Of a DNA stretch of 64,000 nt, positions 42,046 through 50,627 are shown in pieces. This DNA comes from Bryobacteraceae bacterium (GTDB taxonomy: Bacteria; Acidobacteriota; Terriglobia; Bryobacterales; Bryobacteraceae), in NCBI GenBank assembly GCA_025056865.1, contig JANWVO010000002.1, positions 1 through 64,000 on the forward strand, given 5' to 3'. The position numbers were made by a program, and so were the translations under genes. The notes beneath the pieces were generated by a model. It was not told where the DNA came from and searched no databases. It saw nothing but the letters and a program-made list of their open reading frames with translations. Within the stretch, counting starts at the first letter, position 1; every line of letters starts with the position of its first letter.

Positions 42046-42783
42046 TCATCCCATCAGCGCCGCAAACCCCATCTTCCCCAGCACGTAAACGAACCACGGC
42101 GCCAGCACGCCCCAGAGCGCGCGGCCAAACGGCATCTTGCGCTTGCCGCAGTAAGCCGAAAAGCCCGCCGCGATCAGCAAAATCGTCCACAGCGTGAACA
42201 GGTCGAACGAGCTCGCCAGGCTCCGCAGCCAAGGCGCCGTGTCGCGCGACAGGAACGAGCCGATGCTCAACCCGCCCGCCGCCTCCGCGTCGAATTCCTC
42301 GGGCGGTTTCAGATAGAGCAGCGCGAGAAACATCGCGTTGCCCGCCACCGCCGGCGGCAGCCACGCATAGGCCGTGATGTTGAGCGCATGCCCGTATTTC
42401 ACCTCCGCGTCCAGCAGCATCCGGAAGCTGAACAGCAGCACGCCTGCCACCACGAACAGCGCCGCTGCCATCGCCAGCGGCGGCAGCACCCGGATGGCAA
42501 TCGGCATGAACTTCCGCTGCTGCTCCATGGCCTGCATCCGCTGCTCCGGGCTCATCTCCTGCAAGCGCGGGCTCTGCTCGAACGCCTTCTCGATCATCTG
42601 GTCGTAGCCCACCCGCCCGACCATCAGCGTCATGACGACCACATTCAGCGCAATCAGTACGAGCAGCACCAGCCACCACCGGCCGCGCTCCGCCACATCG
42701 GCAAACACGCGCCCCGGGTCGGTGAATACGCCGGCCATCCGCTCGAATTCGGAGAGGGCAGTCTTCTGTTCTGGGCCTGTCAT
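42046..42783 (-). CDS. YIP1-family membrane protein
   Basis: 245 residues with a cytoplasmic N-terminus (TALSEFERMAGVFTDPGRVFADVAER). It has about five transmembrane helices, including WWLVLLVLIALNVVVMTLMV, MAAALFVVAGVLLFSFRM and LWTILLIAAGFSAYC. A charged loop of Gln/Glu/Met follows the first helix. The pattern matches the bacterial YIP1 (PF04893) group, of unknown function. Confidence 0.72.
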   Translation of the reverse strand: MTGPEQKTALSEFERMAGVFTDPGRVFADVAERGRWWLVLLVLIALNVVVMTLMVGRVGYDQMIEKAFEQSPRLQEMSPEQRMQAMEQQRKFMPIAIRVLPPLAMAAALFVVAGVLLFSFRMLLDAEVKYGHALNITAYAWLPPAVAGNAMFLALLYLKPPEEFDAEAAGGLSIGSFLSRDTAPWLRSLASSFDLFTLWTILLIAAGFSAYCGKRKMPFGRALWGVLAPWFVYVLGKMGFAALMG

Positions 42784-42902
42784 GGGATCCTTACTACTCT
42801 ACGCCCGCCGGGCGCGGTTTGTTCGCTCCCGCGCTGAGATTCCTCCCCGCCCGCCGCTCTTGCCTCCGCACGGCTATCCTGAAGACGTCCCAGGCAACGC
42901 CT

Positions 42903-44060
42903 ATGCCCGCCAGATCCAGTCGCCCGATGCTCGCCGGCGGCATCATGTCCGGCACATCGCTCGACGGCATCGACGCCGTCGTCGTTCAGCTTGAAGGAGC
43001 CCGCGTCCAGACGCTCGCCTTTCACTCCGCCCCTTACCCGCCCGAGGTGCGCCAGGCGCTGCTCGCCGTCTCCAACGCGGAAACGCACACGCGCGAAATC
43101 GCGCGCCTCCACTTCCTTCTTCCCGAGCTCTACGCCGGGGCATTTCTTGAAGCCTGCCGCAAGGCGCGCGTGAAGCCCGCGCAAATCGCCGTGCTCGGCT
43201 GCCACGGCCAGACCATCTACCACGAGGGGCAGCCTGCCCCCTGCTACGGCCGCCGCATCGCCTCCACGCTCCAGATCGGCGACGGCAACGTGCTCGCCGC
43301 ACGCACCGGCGTGCCGGTGGTGTGCGACTTCCGCCCTGCCGACATCGCCGCAGGCGGCCAGGGCGCTCCCCTCGTGCCCTACGTCGACTACCTCCTGTTC
43401 CGCGACGAAAACGAGTCCCGCGTCGCGCTGAACATCGGCGGCATCGCCAACATCACCTGCCTGCCCGCCGGCTGCCGCCCAGAGGACGTCGTCGCCTTCG
43501 ACACCGGCCCCGGCAACATGGTCGTCGACCAGCTCATGGCCCATTTCACCGCCGGCCGCGAATCCTTCGACCGCGGCGGCGCCTTCGCCGCCCAGGGAGC
43601 CGTGCATCCCGAAATCGTCGAGCAGCTCCTCGAAGACGAATACTTCGCCCGCCGCCCGCCCAAGTCCTGCGGCCGCGAGCAGTACGGCGCGGACTTCCTC
43701 CGCCGCTTCCTTTCCTTCGGACTCCCGCCCGAAGACGCCGTCGCCACCGCCGCCTACTTCACCGCCGCAGCGGTCGCCGAAGGCATCGCCCGCTTCGCCG
43801 GGGGCGAGGACGCCCCGCCCGCCCGCGTCATCGTCAGCGGCGGCGGCGTCCACAACCGCACTCTCATGCGCTTCCTCCGCGCCGAGCTGCCGGAGTCCGA
43901 CGTTGTCCGCAGCGAGATCTTCGGCATCGACCCCGACGCCAAGGAAGCCATCGCCTTCGCCGTCCTCGCCCGCGAAACCTTCGAAGGCCGGCCCGCCAAC
44001 CTCCCCTCGGCCACCGGCGCCCGCCGCCCCGCCGTCCTTGGCAAGCTGTGCCGGCCCTAG
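42903..44060 (+). CDS. anmK: anhydro-N-acetylmuramic acid kinase
   Basis: 385 residues. Phosphorylates and opens 1,6-anhydroMurNAc during cell-wall recycling. The family signature MSGTSLDGIDAVVV is near the N-terminus. Further matches are GQTIYHEGQP, LQIGDGNVLAARTGVPVV, DFRPADIAAGGQGAPLVPYVD and the ATPase-fold ISGGGVHNRTLM. It fits with the MltD-like enzyme at 28.4 kb, which makes the substrate. Start 42903 gives the family length; an ATG at 42927 is also possible. First gene of a run to 48541. Confidence 0.92.
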   Translation: MPARSSRPMLAGGIMSGTSLDGIDAVVVQLEGARVQTLAFHSAPYPPEVRQALLAVSNAETHTREIARLHFLLPELYAGAFLEACRKARVKPAQIAVLGCHGQTIYHEGQPAPCYGRRIASTLQIGDGNVLAARTGVPVVCDFRPADIAAGGQGAPLVPYVDYLLFRDENESRVALNIGGIANITCLPAGCRPEDVVAFDTGPGNMVVDQLMAHFTAGRESFDRGGAFAAQGAVHPEIVEQLLEDEYFARRPPKSCGREQYGADFLRRFLSFGLPPEDAVATAAYFTAAAVAEGIARFAGGEDAPPARVIVSGGGVHNRTLMRFLRAELPESDVVRSEIFGIDPDAKEAIAFAVLARETFEGRPANLPSATGARRPAVLGKLCRP

Positions 44061-44099
44061 CCTGCGCCGGTAAAATCAGATTTCGCCCGTTTTGTTCTC

Positions 44100-46556
44100 A
44101 TGCCCACGCGCCGCGAATTCCTCACGGCTGCCGCCGCCTGCGGCCTCGCTCCCGCAGCGCCGCAGGAATCTGCCGGTCCCGCCTTCCGGCTCTGGTACGA
44201 TGAGCCCGCCTCCCATTGGAACGAGGCGCTTCCCATCGGCAACGGCCGCCTCGGCGCCATGGTCTTCGGCGGCGTGCCCGAAGAGCGGCTCCAGATCAAC
44301 GATGACACGCTCGTCTCCGGCGCGCCCGGCATCGACGATCTGCCCCTCGACGTCACCCGCCGCTTCGACGAGGTCGTCGCCCTGCTCCGCCAGCGCCGCT
44401 TCGCCGAAGCCTCCGGCGTCATCACGCGCAGTTGGACCGGCCGCTCGTGGCAGTGCTACCAGCCCGCCGGGGATGCCTTCTTCTCCCTCGCCCTGCCCGG
44501 CCCTCCCCAGGGGTATTCGCGCGAGCTGCTCCTCGATGAGGCCCTTGCCCGCGCCGTCTTCCACGCCGGCGAGATCATTTTCACCGAGGAATGTTTCGCC
44601 TCCTTCCCGCACCGCGTCATCGCCGTGCGCTTCCTCGGCTCGCGCTACGGGTCGCTTTCGGTGCGCGCCCGCCTCTCGAGCCCGCATCCCACGGCGCGCG
44701 TGGAACCCCTCGGCCGCACTGCGCTCCGCCTCCGCGGACGCGTCCCCGGCTTCGTCCTCCGCCGCACGCTCGAATGGGTGGAGAAGCGCGGCGAACAGTG
44801 GAAGTATCCCGAACTCTGGAACGCCGACGGCACCCGCAAGCCGGGCGCCCAGCAGGTCCTCTACGAAGGCGAGGCCGGACGCCGCGGCACGGAGTTTGAA
44901 CTCCGCCTCGCGCTGCTCTTTCACAACGGCATGGCCGGCATCGACCGCGGCGTCCTTGCCGTCGACGGCGCTTCCGAGGCTGTCTTCCTCATCGGCTCGT
45001 GGTCGGCTGTCCGCAACAATGACCTCGATGCCGAAATGCGCGCCGCCCTCGCCGCGAGCTGGGACACCCTCCTGCGCGCCCACCGCGAGGACTACCAGCG
45101 CCTCTTCCGCCGCTGCACGGTGGACTTCGGCGCCTCGCCCCAGTCCTCCCTTCCCACCGACGAGCGCATCGAGCGCTTCGCGGGCGGCGCCGATCCTGCC
45201 CTCGCCGCGCTGTATTTCCACTACGCGCGCTACCTCATGATCTCCGGCTCCCGCCCCGGCACGGAGCCGCTCAACCTCCAGGGCATCTGGAACGCCGAGG
45301 TCATCCCGCCCTGGGCCAGCGGCTACACCCTCAACATCAACACCGAAATGAACTACTGGCTGGCCGGGCCAGCCAATCTCCCCGAATGCGCCGAACCGCT
45401 CCTTCGCATGGTGCGCGAGCTCAGCCAGTCCGGCGCGCGCGTCGCCCGCTCCATGTACCGCCGCCCCGGCTGGGTCGCCCATCACAACACCACCCTCTGG
45501 CGGGGCGCATGGCCGGTGGACAACGACGCCATGCCTTCCTTCTGGCCCATGGCCGCGCCCTGGCTCTGCCGCCATCTCTGGGAGCAGTATGAATTCACCC
45601 AGGACCGCGCCCTGCTTGCCGATATCTACCCGATTCTCAGGGGAGCCGCGGAATTCCTCCTCGCCTGGCTGATCGAAAATGACGAAGGATTTCTTGTCAC
45701 CCCCGCGGGAAATTCCCCGGAAAATCTCTTCGTCTACACGGACTCCTCGGGCCAGAAACGCACCGCCGGCGTCTGCATGGGGCCCACCATGGACCTGGCT
45801 CTCGCCCGCGACCTCTTCACCAACTGCATCACGGCCGCCTCGCTGCTCGGCGTCGACGCGGAATTCCGCGCCCGCCTCGCCAGCACCCTCGCCCGCCTCC
45901 TCCCCTACCGCATCGGCGCGCGCGGACAGGTGCAGGAATGGCCGGAGGATTTCGAGGAGCGCGACCCCCAGCACCGCCACGTCTCCCACCTCTATCCGCT
46001 TCATCCCGGCATGGAGTGGAATCCCGATGACACCCCCGGCTTCTGCGATGCCGCCCGCCGCAGCCTCGAGCTTCGCGGCGACGGCGGCACCGGCTGGTCC
46101 CGCGCCTGGAAGGTCTGCCTGTGGGCGCGCCTGCGCGACGGCGGCCGCGCCTGGAGCCTGCTCGCGCGCCTGTTCGAACCGGCCCGCACCGCCCCCGGCG
46201 AGTTCCGCCGCGGCGGCGTGATGCCCAACCTGCTCTGCTCCCACCCGCCCTTCCAGATCGACGGCAACTTCGGCGGCGCCGCCGGAATCCTCGAGATGCT
46301 CCTTCAGTCCCGGGCCGTTCCCTCCCGGCCGCCGCTCCTTCATCTGCTTCCCGCCCTGCCCCCGGCGCTGCCCTCCGGAGAGCTCCGCGGCGCGCTCGCC
46401 CGCGGCGGCTTTGAAGTCGACATCCAATGGAGCGGCGGCCAGCTCTCGCAGGCCCGCATCCGTTGTGCCACGCCGCGCCCCTGCCTCGTCCGCTACGGCA
46501 GCCGCACCATCGAGGCCGCCGCCCCGGTTGTGCTCTCTGCCCCGGATTTCGCCTGA
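44100..46556 (+). CDS. GH95-family alpha-L-fucosidase-like glycoside hydrolase, Tat-exported
   Basis: 818 residues. Tat motif TRREFLTAAAACGL at the N-terminus. The GH95 start LWYDEPASHWNEALPIGNGRLGAMVFGG is followed by a catalytic (alpha/alpha)6 region with NLQGIWN, the NINTEMNYW segment near residue 410, GWVAHHNTTLWRG, HRHVSHLYPLHPG and QIDGNFGG near residue 721. It should release terminal L-fucose or related sugars from glycans in the periplasm or outside. Some family members cut alpha-L-galactose instead. It lies 39 bp after anmK on the same strand. Confidence 0.88.
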   Translation: MPTRREFLTAAAACGLAPAAPQESAGPAFRLWYDEPASHWNEALPIGNGRLGAMVFGGVPEERLQINDDTLVSGAPGIDDLPLDVTRRFDEVVALLRQRRFAEASGVITRSWTGRSWQCYQPAGDAFFSLALPGPPQGYSRELLLDEALARAVFHAGEIIFTEECFASFPHRVIAVRFLGSRYGSLSVRARLSSPHPTARVEPLGRTALRLRGRVPGFVLRRTLEWVEKRGEQWKYPELWNADGTRKPGAQQVLYEGEAGRRGTEFELRLALLFHNGMAGIDRGVLAVDGASEAVFLIGSWSAVRNNDLDAEMRAALAASWDTLLRAHREDYQRLFRRCTVDFGASPQSSLPTDERIERFAGGADPALAALYFHYARYLMISGSRPGTEPLNLQGIWNAEVIPPWASGYTLNINTEMNYWLAGPANLPECAEPLLRMVRELSQSGARVARSMYRRPGWVAHHNTTLWRGAWPVDNDAMPSFWPMAAPWLCRHLWEQYEFTQDRALLADIYPILRGAAEFLLAWLIENDEGFLVTPAGNSPENLFVYTDSSGQKRTAGVCMGPTMDLALARDLFTNCITAASLLGVDAEFRARLASTLARLLPYRIGARGQVQEWPEDFEERDPQHRHVSHLYPLHPGMEWNPDDTPGFCDAARRSLELRGDGGTGWSRAWKVCLWARLRDGGRAWSLLARLFEPARTAPGEFRRGGVMPNLLCSHPPFQIDGNFGGAAGILEMLLQSRAVPSRPPLLHLLPALPPALPSGELRGALARGGFEVDIQWSGGQLSQARIRCATPRPCLVRYGSRTIEAAAPVVLSAPDFA

Positions 46557-46627
46557 ACCCGCCCGCCGCTTGCCTCCCGCCCGCCGCGCGCCCCACAATG
46601 ACGGATGAACGCCTGCCGGAGGGCCGG

Positions 46628-47221
46628 ATGCTGAAGACGCTTGCCGAATACGAAGAACTCGCCCGCGCCGCCCACGGCCACCTTTGCGCCGGCCAGATCC
46701 TCGGCATCCGCATGGCCCTGCACGGCCTCGCGCTGCTCGGCCTCGACGACCCGCTCGGCGCCCACCGCAAGCGGCTCGTCACCTTCGTCGAAATCGACCG
46801 CTGCGCCACCGACGCCATCATGGTCGTCACCGGCTGCCGCCTCGGAAAGCGCGCGCTGAAATTCTTCGATTTCGGCAAAATGGCAGCCACCTTTTGCGAT
46901 CTCGAAACCGGCCGGGCCGTCCGCGTCGCCGCGCTGGAATCCGGCCGCGACCGCGCCCGCGAGCTCTTTCCCCACATCGAAAAGCCGGCCGATCAGCAGA
47001 TGGAGGCTTACCGCATCCTGCCACCCGAAGAGCTCTTCCGGTGGGAGTGGGTCGACGTGCGCCTCCTGCCGCAGGACCTGCCAGGCTTCAAAGGCCCGCG
47101 CGTGTTCTGCGATGCCTGCGGCGAACGCATCAACTTCGGCCGGGAAGTCCGGCAGGAGGGCCGCACGCTCTGCCGCGCCTGCGCCGGCCAGCGCTACTAT
47201 GATCCGCTGCCACATCACTGA
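46628..47221 (+). CDS. FmdE-family protein with C-terminal zinc ribbon
   Basis: 197 residues. Resembles the small FmdE (formylmethanofuran dehydrogenase subunit E-like) domain: AAHGHLCAGQILGIRMALHGL, VTFVEIDRCATDAIMVVTGCRLGKR and FDFGKMAATF. The C-terminus has a four-Cys ribbon (CDACGERI, LCRACAG). The ATG at 46628 is preferred because GGAGGG precedes it by 4-5 bases and the product then starts as relatives do. An upstream ATG at 46598 adds ten residues. Such stand-alone FmdE proteins occur outside methanogens and their reaction is unknown. Its end overlaps thiE by 23 bases. Confidence 0.78.
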   Translation: MLKTLAEYEELARAAHGHLCAGQILGIRMALHGLALLGLDDPLGAHRKRLVTFVEIDRCATDAIMVVTGCRLGKRALKFFDFGKMAATFCDLETGRAVRVAALESGRDRARELFPHIEKPADQQMEAYRILPPEELFRWEWVDVRLLPQDLPGFKGPRVFCDACGERINFGREVRQEGRTLCRACAGQRYYDPLPHH

Positions 47222-47783
47222 CCGCCGCTCCGCCGGCGGCATCCCCGCCCTGCTCGCCCTCATCGAACGCAACGCACGAGCGGGCGTCGAATGGATCCAG
47301 ATCCGCGAAAAAGATCTCGACGCGCGCACCCTCGCCGCTCTCGTCTCCGAAGCCCTGCGCCGCGCCCCGCAGGCGCAGATTCTCGTCAACTCCCGCGCTG
47401 ACATCGCGCTGGCCTGCGGCGCCGCCGGGCTCCACCTGCCCGCCGATTCCCCCCCGCCCCGCGCCTTCCTGCCCCTCTGCCCCCCGGGGTTCCGCATCGG
47501 CGTCTCCTGCCACACGCTCGAAGAAGTCATCCGCGCCGAGGCCGAAGGAGCCGCCTACGTCCTGTTCTCGCCTGTCTTCCGCCCGCTCTCCAAGGACGAT
47601 CCGCGGCCGCCCCATGGCCTCGAGGGGCTGCGCCGCGCCTGCGCGGCCGTCCGCATCCCCGTGCTCGCCCTCGGCGGCGTCACTGCCGGTAACGCGCGCC
47701 AGTGCCTCGAGGCCGGGGCCGCGGGCGTCGCCGGCATCACTCTGTTCCAGGGAAAGGATCCACCGTTTCAAACGATCGTATGA
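47199..47783 (+). CDS. thiE: thiamine phosphate synthase
   Basis: 194 residues. TIM-barrel ThiE/TenI fold joining the HMP-pyrophosphate and thiazole-phosphate halves of thiamine. Motifs: VEWIQIREKDLDARTL, ILVNSRADIALACGAAGLHLP, YVLFSPVFRP and VLALGGVTAGNARQCLEAGAAGVAGI. TenI-like thiazole aminomerases share this fold, but the phosphate-loop residues look like ThiE. The start ATG at 47199 overlaps the FmdE gene, showing coupled translation. No other thi gene is adjacent. I see no TPP riboswitch upstream. Confidence 0.85.
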   Translation: MIRCHITDRRSAGGIPALLALIERNARAGVEWIQIREKDLDARTLAALVSEALRRAPQAQILVNSRADIALACGAAGLHLPADSPPPRAFLPLCPPGFRIGVSCHTLEEVIRAEAEGAAYVLFSPVFRPLSKDDPRPPHGLEGLRRACAAVRIPVLALGGVTAGNARQCLEAGAAGVAGITLFQGKDPPFQTIV

Positions 47784-47798
47784 AACGAACGTTCGTTT
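47783..47798. promoter_or_regulatory. 16-bp perfect palindrome between thiE and the methyltransferase
   Basis: AAACGAACGTTCGTTT begins inside the thiE stop codon and ends 26 bases before the methyltransferase ATG. Its size and symmetry resemble TetR-family operators. A following GATTTTTG would also allow a weak terminator. No TetR gene is adjacent. Confidence 0.45.
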
Positions 47799-47824
47799 GA
47801 TTTTTGATGAACAGGAAGTGCAAC

Positions 47825-48541
47825 ATGCACGTCAACCGCTTCTCCGGACGCGCCGCCGATTACCTCCGCGGCCGCCCCTCGTATCCCGAAGCCGTCGTCG
47901 ACGAGCTCGAGCGCCAGGGCCTGCTGCCCGGCTCGCTCGTCGTGGATGTCGGCGCCGGCACCGGCCTCGCTTCCCTGCTCTTCCTCCGCCGCGGCTACCG
48001 CGTCATCGCCATCGAGCCGAACGCCGAAATGCGCGCCGCCGCCGCTGCGGCAGGCATCGATGCCCGGCCCGGCACGGGCGAGGACACGGGCCTGCCCGCC
48101 GCCTGCGCTGATCTCGTCCTCGCCGCGCAGTCCTTCCACTGGATGGACCAGCCGCGCGCCTGGGCCGAATTCGAGCGCATCGCGCGGCCCGGCGCGCTCA
48201 TCGCCCTGCTGTGGAACAACCGCGTCCGCTCGGGCTCGCCGTTTCTCGAAGAACTCGAAGCGCTCCTGCACCGCTACGCCGTCGAAGACATCGCCTGGGC
48301 CGAGCGCATGGAAAAGCGCCGCTGGCCCGGCATGCAGGAAGCCCGTTTCCCCAACTCGCAGTCGGTCGATTTCGACGGGCTGCTCGCCCGCATCGCCTCC
48401 ATGTCCTGGATGCCCCGCTCCGGCACGCCCGCGCACGCCGCCATGGCCGCCGAGCTGCGCGCGTTGTTCGACAGGCGCCAGCAGGGCGGCCTCGTCGAGC
48501 TGCCCCACGAATGCGTCCTTTACTGGACGCGCCGCGCCTGA
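47825..48541 (+). CDS. SAM-dependent class I methyltransferase
   Basis: 238 residues. Motif I VVDVGAGTGLASLLFLRRGYRVIAIEP. Later strands DLVLAAQSFHWMD and IARPGALIALLWNN match the Methyltransf_11 group. The ATG at 47825 is chosen because AGGAAG lies six bases upstream; an ATG at 47807 is possible. The 238-residue size and FSGRAADYLRGRPSYP start resemble small-molecule methyltransferases. Substrate is unknown. It may have its own operator (47783-47798), and it converges and overlaps slightly with the amidohydrolase gene. Confidence 0.8.
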   Translation: MHVNRFSGRAADYLRGRPSYPEAVVDELERQGLLPGSLVVDVGAGTGLASLLFLRRGYRVIAIEPNAEMRAAAAAAGIDARPGTGEDTGLPAACADLVLAAQSFHWMDQPRAWAEFERIARPGALIALLWNNRVRSGSPFLEELEALLHRYAVEDIAWAERMEKRRWPGMQEARFPNSQSVDFDGLLARIASMSWMPRSGTPAHAAMAAELRALFDRRQQGGLVELPHECVLYWTRRA

Positions 48542-49809
48542 TCGCCTGCGCCCCCCGGCTGCGGAAACACGCGGGCCGCGTTCTCCGCGAGCAGCAGCTT
48601 TGCGATCTCCACCGCCTCGGCCCGCGTGCACCAGCCGCGCGCCACCTTGCCTGCGAGCACTTCCGCGATCCCGGCGCGCGCCATCCGCGCGTGCGCATAT
48701 GTCAGTTCCACGTAGCGGTAGTCGCCGCCGAAGCCCAGGATCTTGTTCGCCGGCACGGTTTCGAGCATCTCGTCCAGCGCCCGCCGCGCGCCCACCGGGC
48801 TCAGCACCCACATCCAGCAGAAGTCTGCCGTGACGTTCGGGAACATCTTGGCGAGCGCCGTCACCTCTCCGGTCCACGGCCAGCCCGTGTGGAACAGGTC
48901 GAACGTGACGCGTGGATACCGGAGGAACAGCGGATTCAGCAGTCCCGGCCGCGTATGGTCGATCAGGCCGCGGTTGCCGGCCAGCGTCCCCGTGTGCACC
49001 TGCACCGGCAGCCTGTGCTCGGAGGCGAGCGACAGCAGATGGTGGAACATGTGGTCCGACAGCCGCCGCGGCGGCTCCGGCTGCGGGGCCTTCATCAGCA
49101 GGTCGAAATCCTGCTGCGCCTCCCGCTCCTCCACGGCCGCAAACTCGAGCGGGCGCGAATAGGCGAGCGTCGTCTTGATGGCCACCAGCCCCGCCGCCAG
49201 AGACTGCTCGAGCCGCCTCTCCATCGCGCGCCTGAGATCCGCGGCTCCGTGGATGGAGATGCCCGTCGCTTCCTCCATCCGCCGCACGTCTGCCGCCTGC
49301 CGCGCCGAGCAGAACCAGTCCAGCTTGCGCGCCAGCACGAAATATCGCGGATCCGGACGCACCGGCTCGCCGCGCCAGTAATCATCGAGCACCGCATAGC
49401 GGATGCGCGCCATCTTTTTCAGCACCCGTTCGTACAGGCCCGGCCTGTTCTCGGCCGCGATCCGCCCGTTCAGCACAGGCACGGTCTTCGCGTTCAGGTC
49501 GTCCACGCCGTAGATGTCGCGGAGGGCGATCCGCACCGCCTGTCCGTAGCCGGCGCCGCGAACATGCCGCCACCACGGCTCGATCTCCGCCCACGACTTC
49601 GGCTCGCCGGCAAGCCCCGCGCTGCGCAGGTCGTCCGCCGCGTAGTGGCTGAGCAGCGTCAGGACGTCCGGCCTGAGGGCGTAACGTTCCTGCTCGCTCA
49701 GCAGGTGCTCGTGGGAAGAAACAATTTCCAGCTCTTCCGTTTGTTCGAGAATCGCCTGCGCCGCCGCCGGCAGCGCCGCGGGGATTGCAAAAAACTCGCG
49801 CCGCCTCAC
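48520..49809 (-). CDS. amidohydrolase-family protein, possibly Tat-exported
   Basis: 429 residues from a GTG start. An N-terminal RRREFFAIPAALPAAAQA resembles a Tat signal. The metal-dependent amidohydrolase barrel follows: SSHEHLLSEQE, RLPVQVHTGT with a conserved His, FDLFHTGWPW, and FGGDYRYVEL with a terminal Asp. The substrate is unknown; the family includes 2-pyrone and uronate-type hydrolases and decarboxylases. It ends the Gfo/Idh-NYN run. I chose the GTG because the Tat signal starts there, although I see no ribosome binding site. Confidence 0.7.
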   Translation of the reverse strand: MRRREFFAIPAALPAAAQAILEQTEELEIVSSHEHLLSEQERYALRPDVLTLLSHYAADDLRSAGLAGEPKSWAEIEPWWRHVRGAGYGQAVRIALRDIYGVDDLNAKTVPVLNGRIAAENRPGLYERVLKKMARIRYAVLDDYWRGEPVRPDPRYFVLARKLDWFCSARQAADVRRMEEATGISIHGAADLRRAMERRLEQSLAAGLVAIKTTLAYSRPLEFAAVEEREAQQDFDLLMKAPQPEPPRRLSDHMFHHLLSLASEHRLPVQVHTGTLAGNRGLIDHTRPGLLNPLFLRYPRVTFDLFHTGWPWTGEVTALAKMFPNVTADFCWMWVLSPVGARRALDEMLETVPANKILGFGGDYRYVELTYAHARMARAGIAEVLAGKVARGWCTRAEAVEIAKLLLAENAARVFPQPGGAGDQARRVQ

Positions 49810-49831
49810 GGCGCCAGTAGAGGCGATGCGC

Positions 49832-50620
49832 TCAGCCCGCCGCGCGCTCCGGCCGCCACTCGGGCCGGCACATCCGGTCCAGATAATCCGCCGGCAGCCG
49901 CCAGTAGGGCGGACAGGCGGCTTCGGGCAGATCGTAGCGCAGCAGGCTGTTGGCAAGGATCTCTTCGGTCAGCGGCAGCACGTCCACCTGCCGCGGCTCG
50001 GAAGGCTGGATGTCGAACCGCTGCTTGAGCTGGTGCATATAGTCCAGCCACGGCTTCTTCCAGCTCTCGGGATCCTGCACCGGCGGCACCAGCACGCGCA
50101 CCCGCCGGTGGGGCCTCAGCCGGAACGCCGCCGCCGCCACCGCCGGAATCTGGTCCGTGTCTCCGCTGAGCAGATAGGCGGTGTCGAACTGCCCGGCGAT
50201 GGCGTCCAGCAGCATCTCCACCGCGATGTTGACATCGGTCTCCTTCTCCTGCCGGAGCTGATCCACGGCGGCCAGCGGATCGCCCGCGGCTTCCTTGTTC
50301 TTCGCAGCCTTCCTGCGCGGACGGTAGTAGCCGAAGATCACCTGGAGCCCGGGAATCGTGCGCGCCGCCCGCAGCCAGTTCTCGTAGCGGGCGTGCTCGT
50401 CCTGCTTCGCCTCCACCTGCTCGGTCACCGGCGCGGTGAAGTAGCGGATGCGGAGCAGTTTCGTGTCCGGCTCGAGAAAGTGCCGCTCGACCAGCGCGCG
50501 GAAGTCGCACCACACCAGCCCGGAGAGGGAAAAGCCGCGCCGCGGCTCGCCCGCCTTGAAGTGGTTGCGGACGCCGTAGTAGAAGTTGAAGCCGTCCACG
50601 TACAGCGCCGCTTTCCGCAT
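49832..50620 (-). CDS. NYN-domain (PIN-like) protein
   Basis: 262 residues. The NYN/LabA (DUF88) fold is shown by YVDGFNFYYGVRN at the N-terminus, KETDVNIAVEMLLDAI and LLSGDTDQIPAV, which place conserved Asp residues in a metal-binding pocket. Such proteins are thought to be metal-dependent ribonucleases, but activity is shown for few. It overlaps no other gene, lies 7 bp after the Gfo/Idh gene at 50628-51884, and 22 bp before the amidohydrolase. Its role in a sugar-oxidoreductase operon is unclear. Confidence 0.78.
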   Translation of the reverse strand: MRKAALYVDGFNFYYGVRNHFKAGEPRRGFSLSGLVWCDFRALVERHFLEPDTKLLRIRYFTAPVTEQVEAKQDEHARYENWLRAARTIPGLQVIFGYYRPRRKAAKNKEAAGDPLAAVDQLRQEKETDVNIAVEMLLDAIAGQFDTAYLLSGDTDQIPAVAAAAFRLRPHRRVRVLVPPVQDPESWKKPWLDYMHQLKQRFDIQPSEPRQVDVLPLTEEILANSLLRYDLPEAACPPYWRLPADYLDRMCRPEWRPERAAG

Positions 50621-50627
50621 CGCCCGC

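Noticed and set aside
46628-47221. Evidence for methanogenesis or formylmethanofuran metabolism
   Set aside because: Only the small FmdE-like domain is present; no other Fmd/Fwd subunit exists here.
47700-47830. TPP riboswitch near thiE
   Set aside because: thiE starts inside the FmdE gene, leaving no leader. The palindrome after it lacks the conserved TPP elements.
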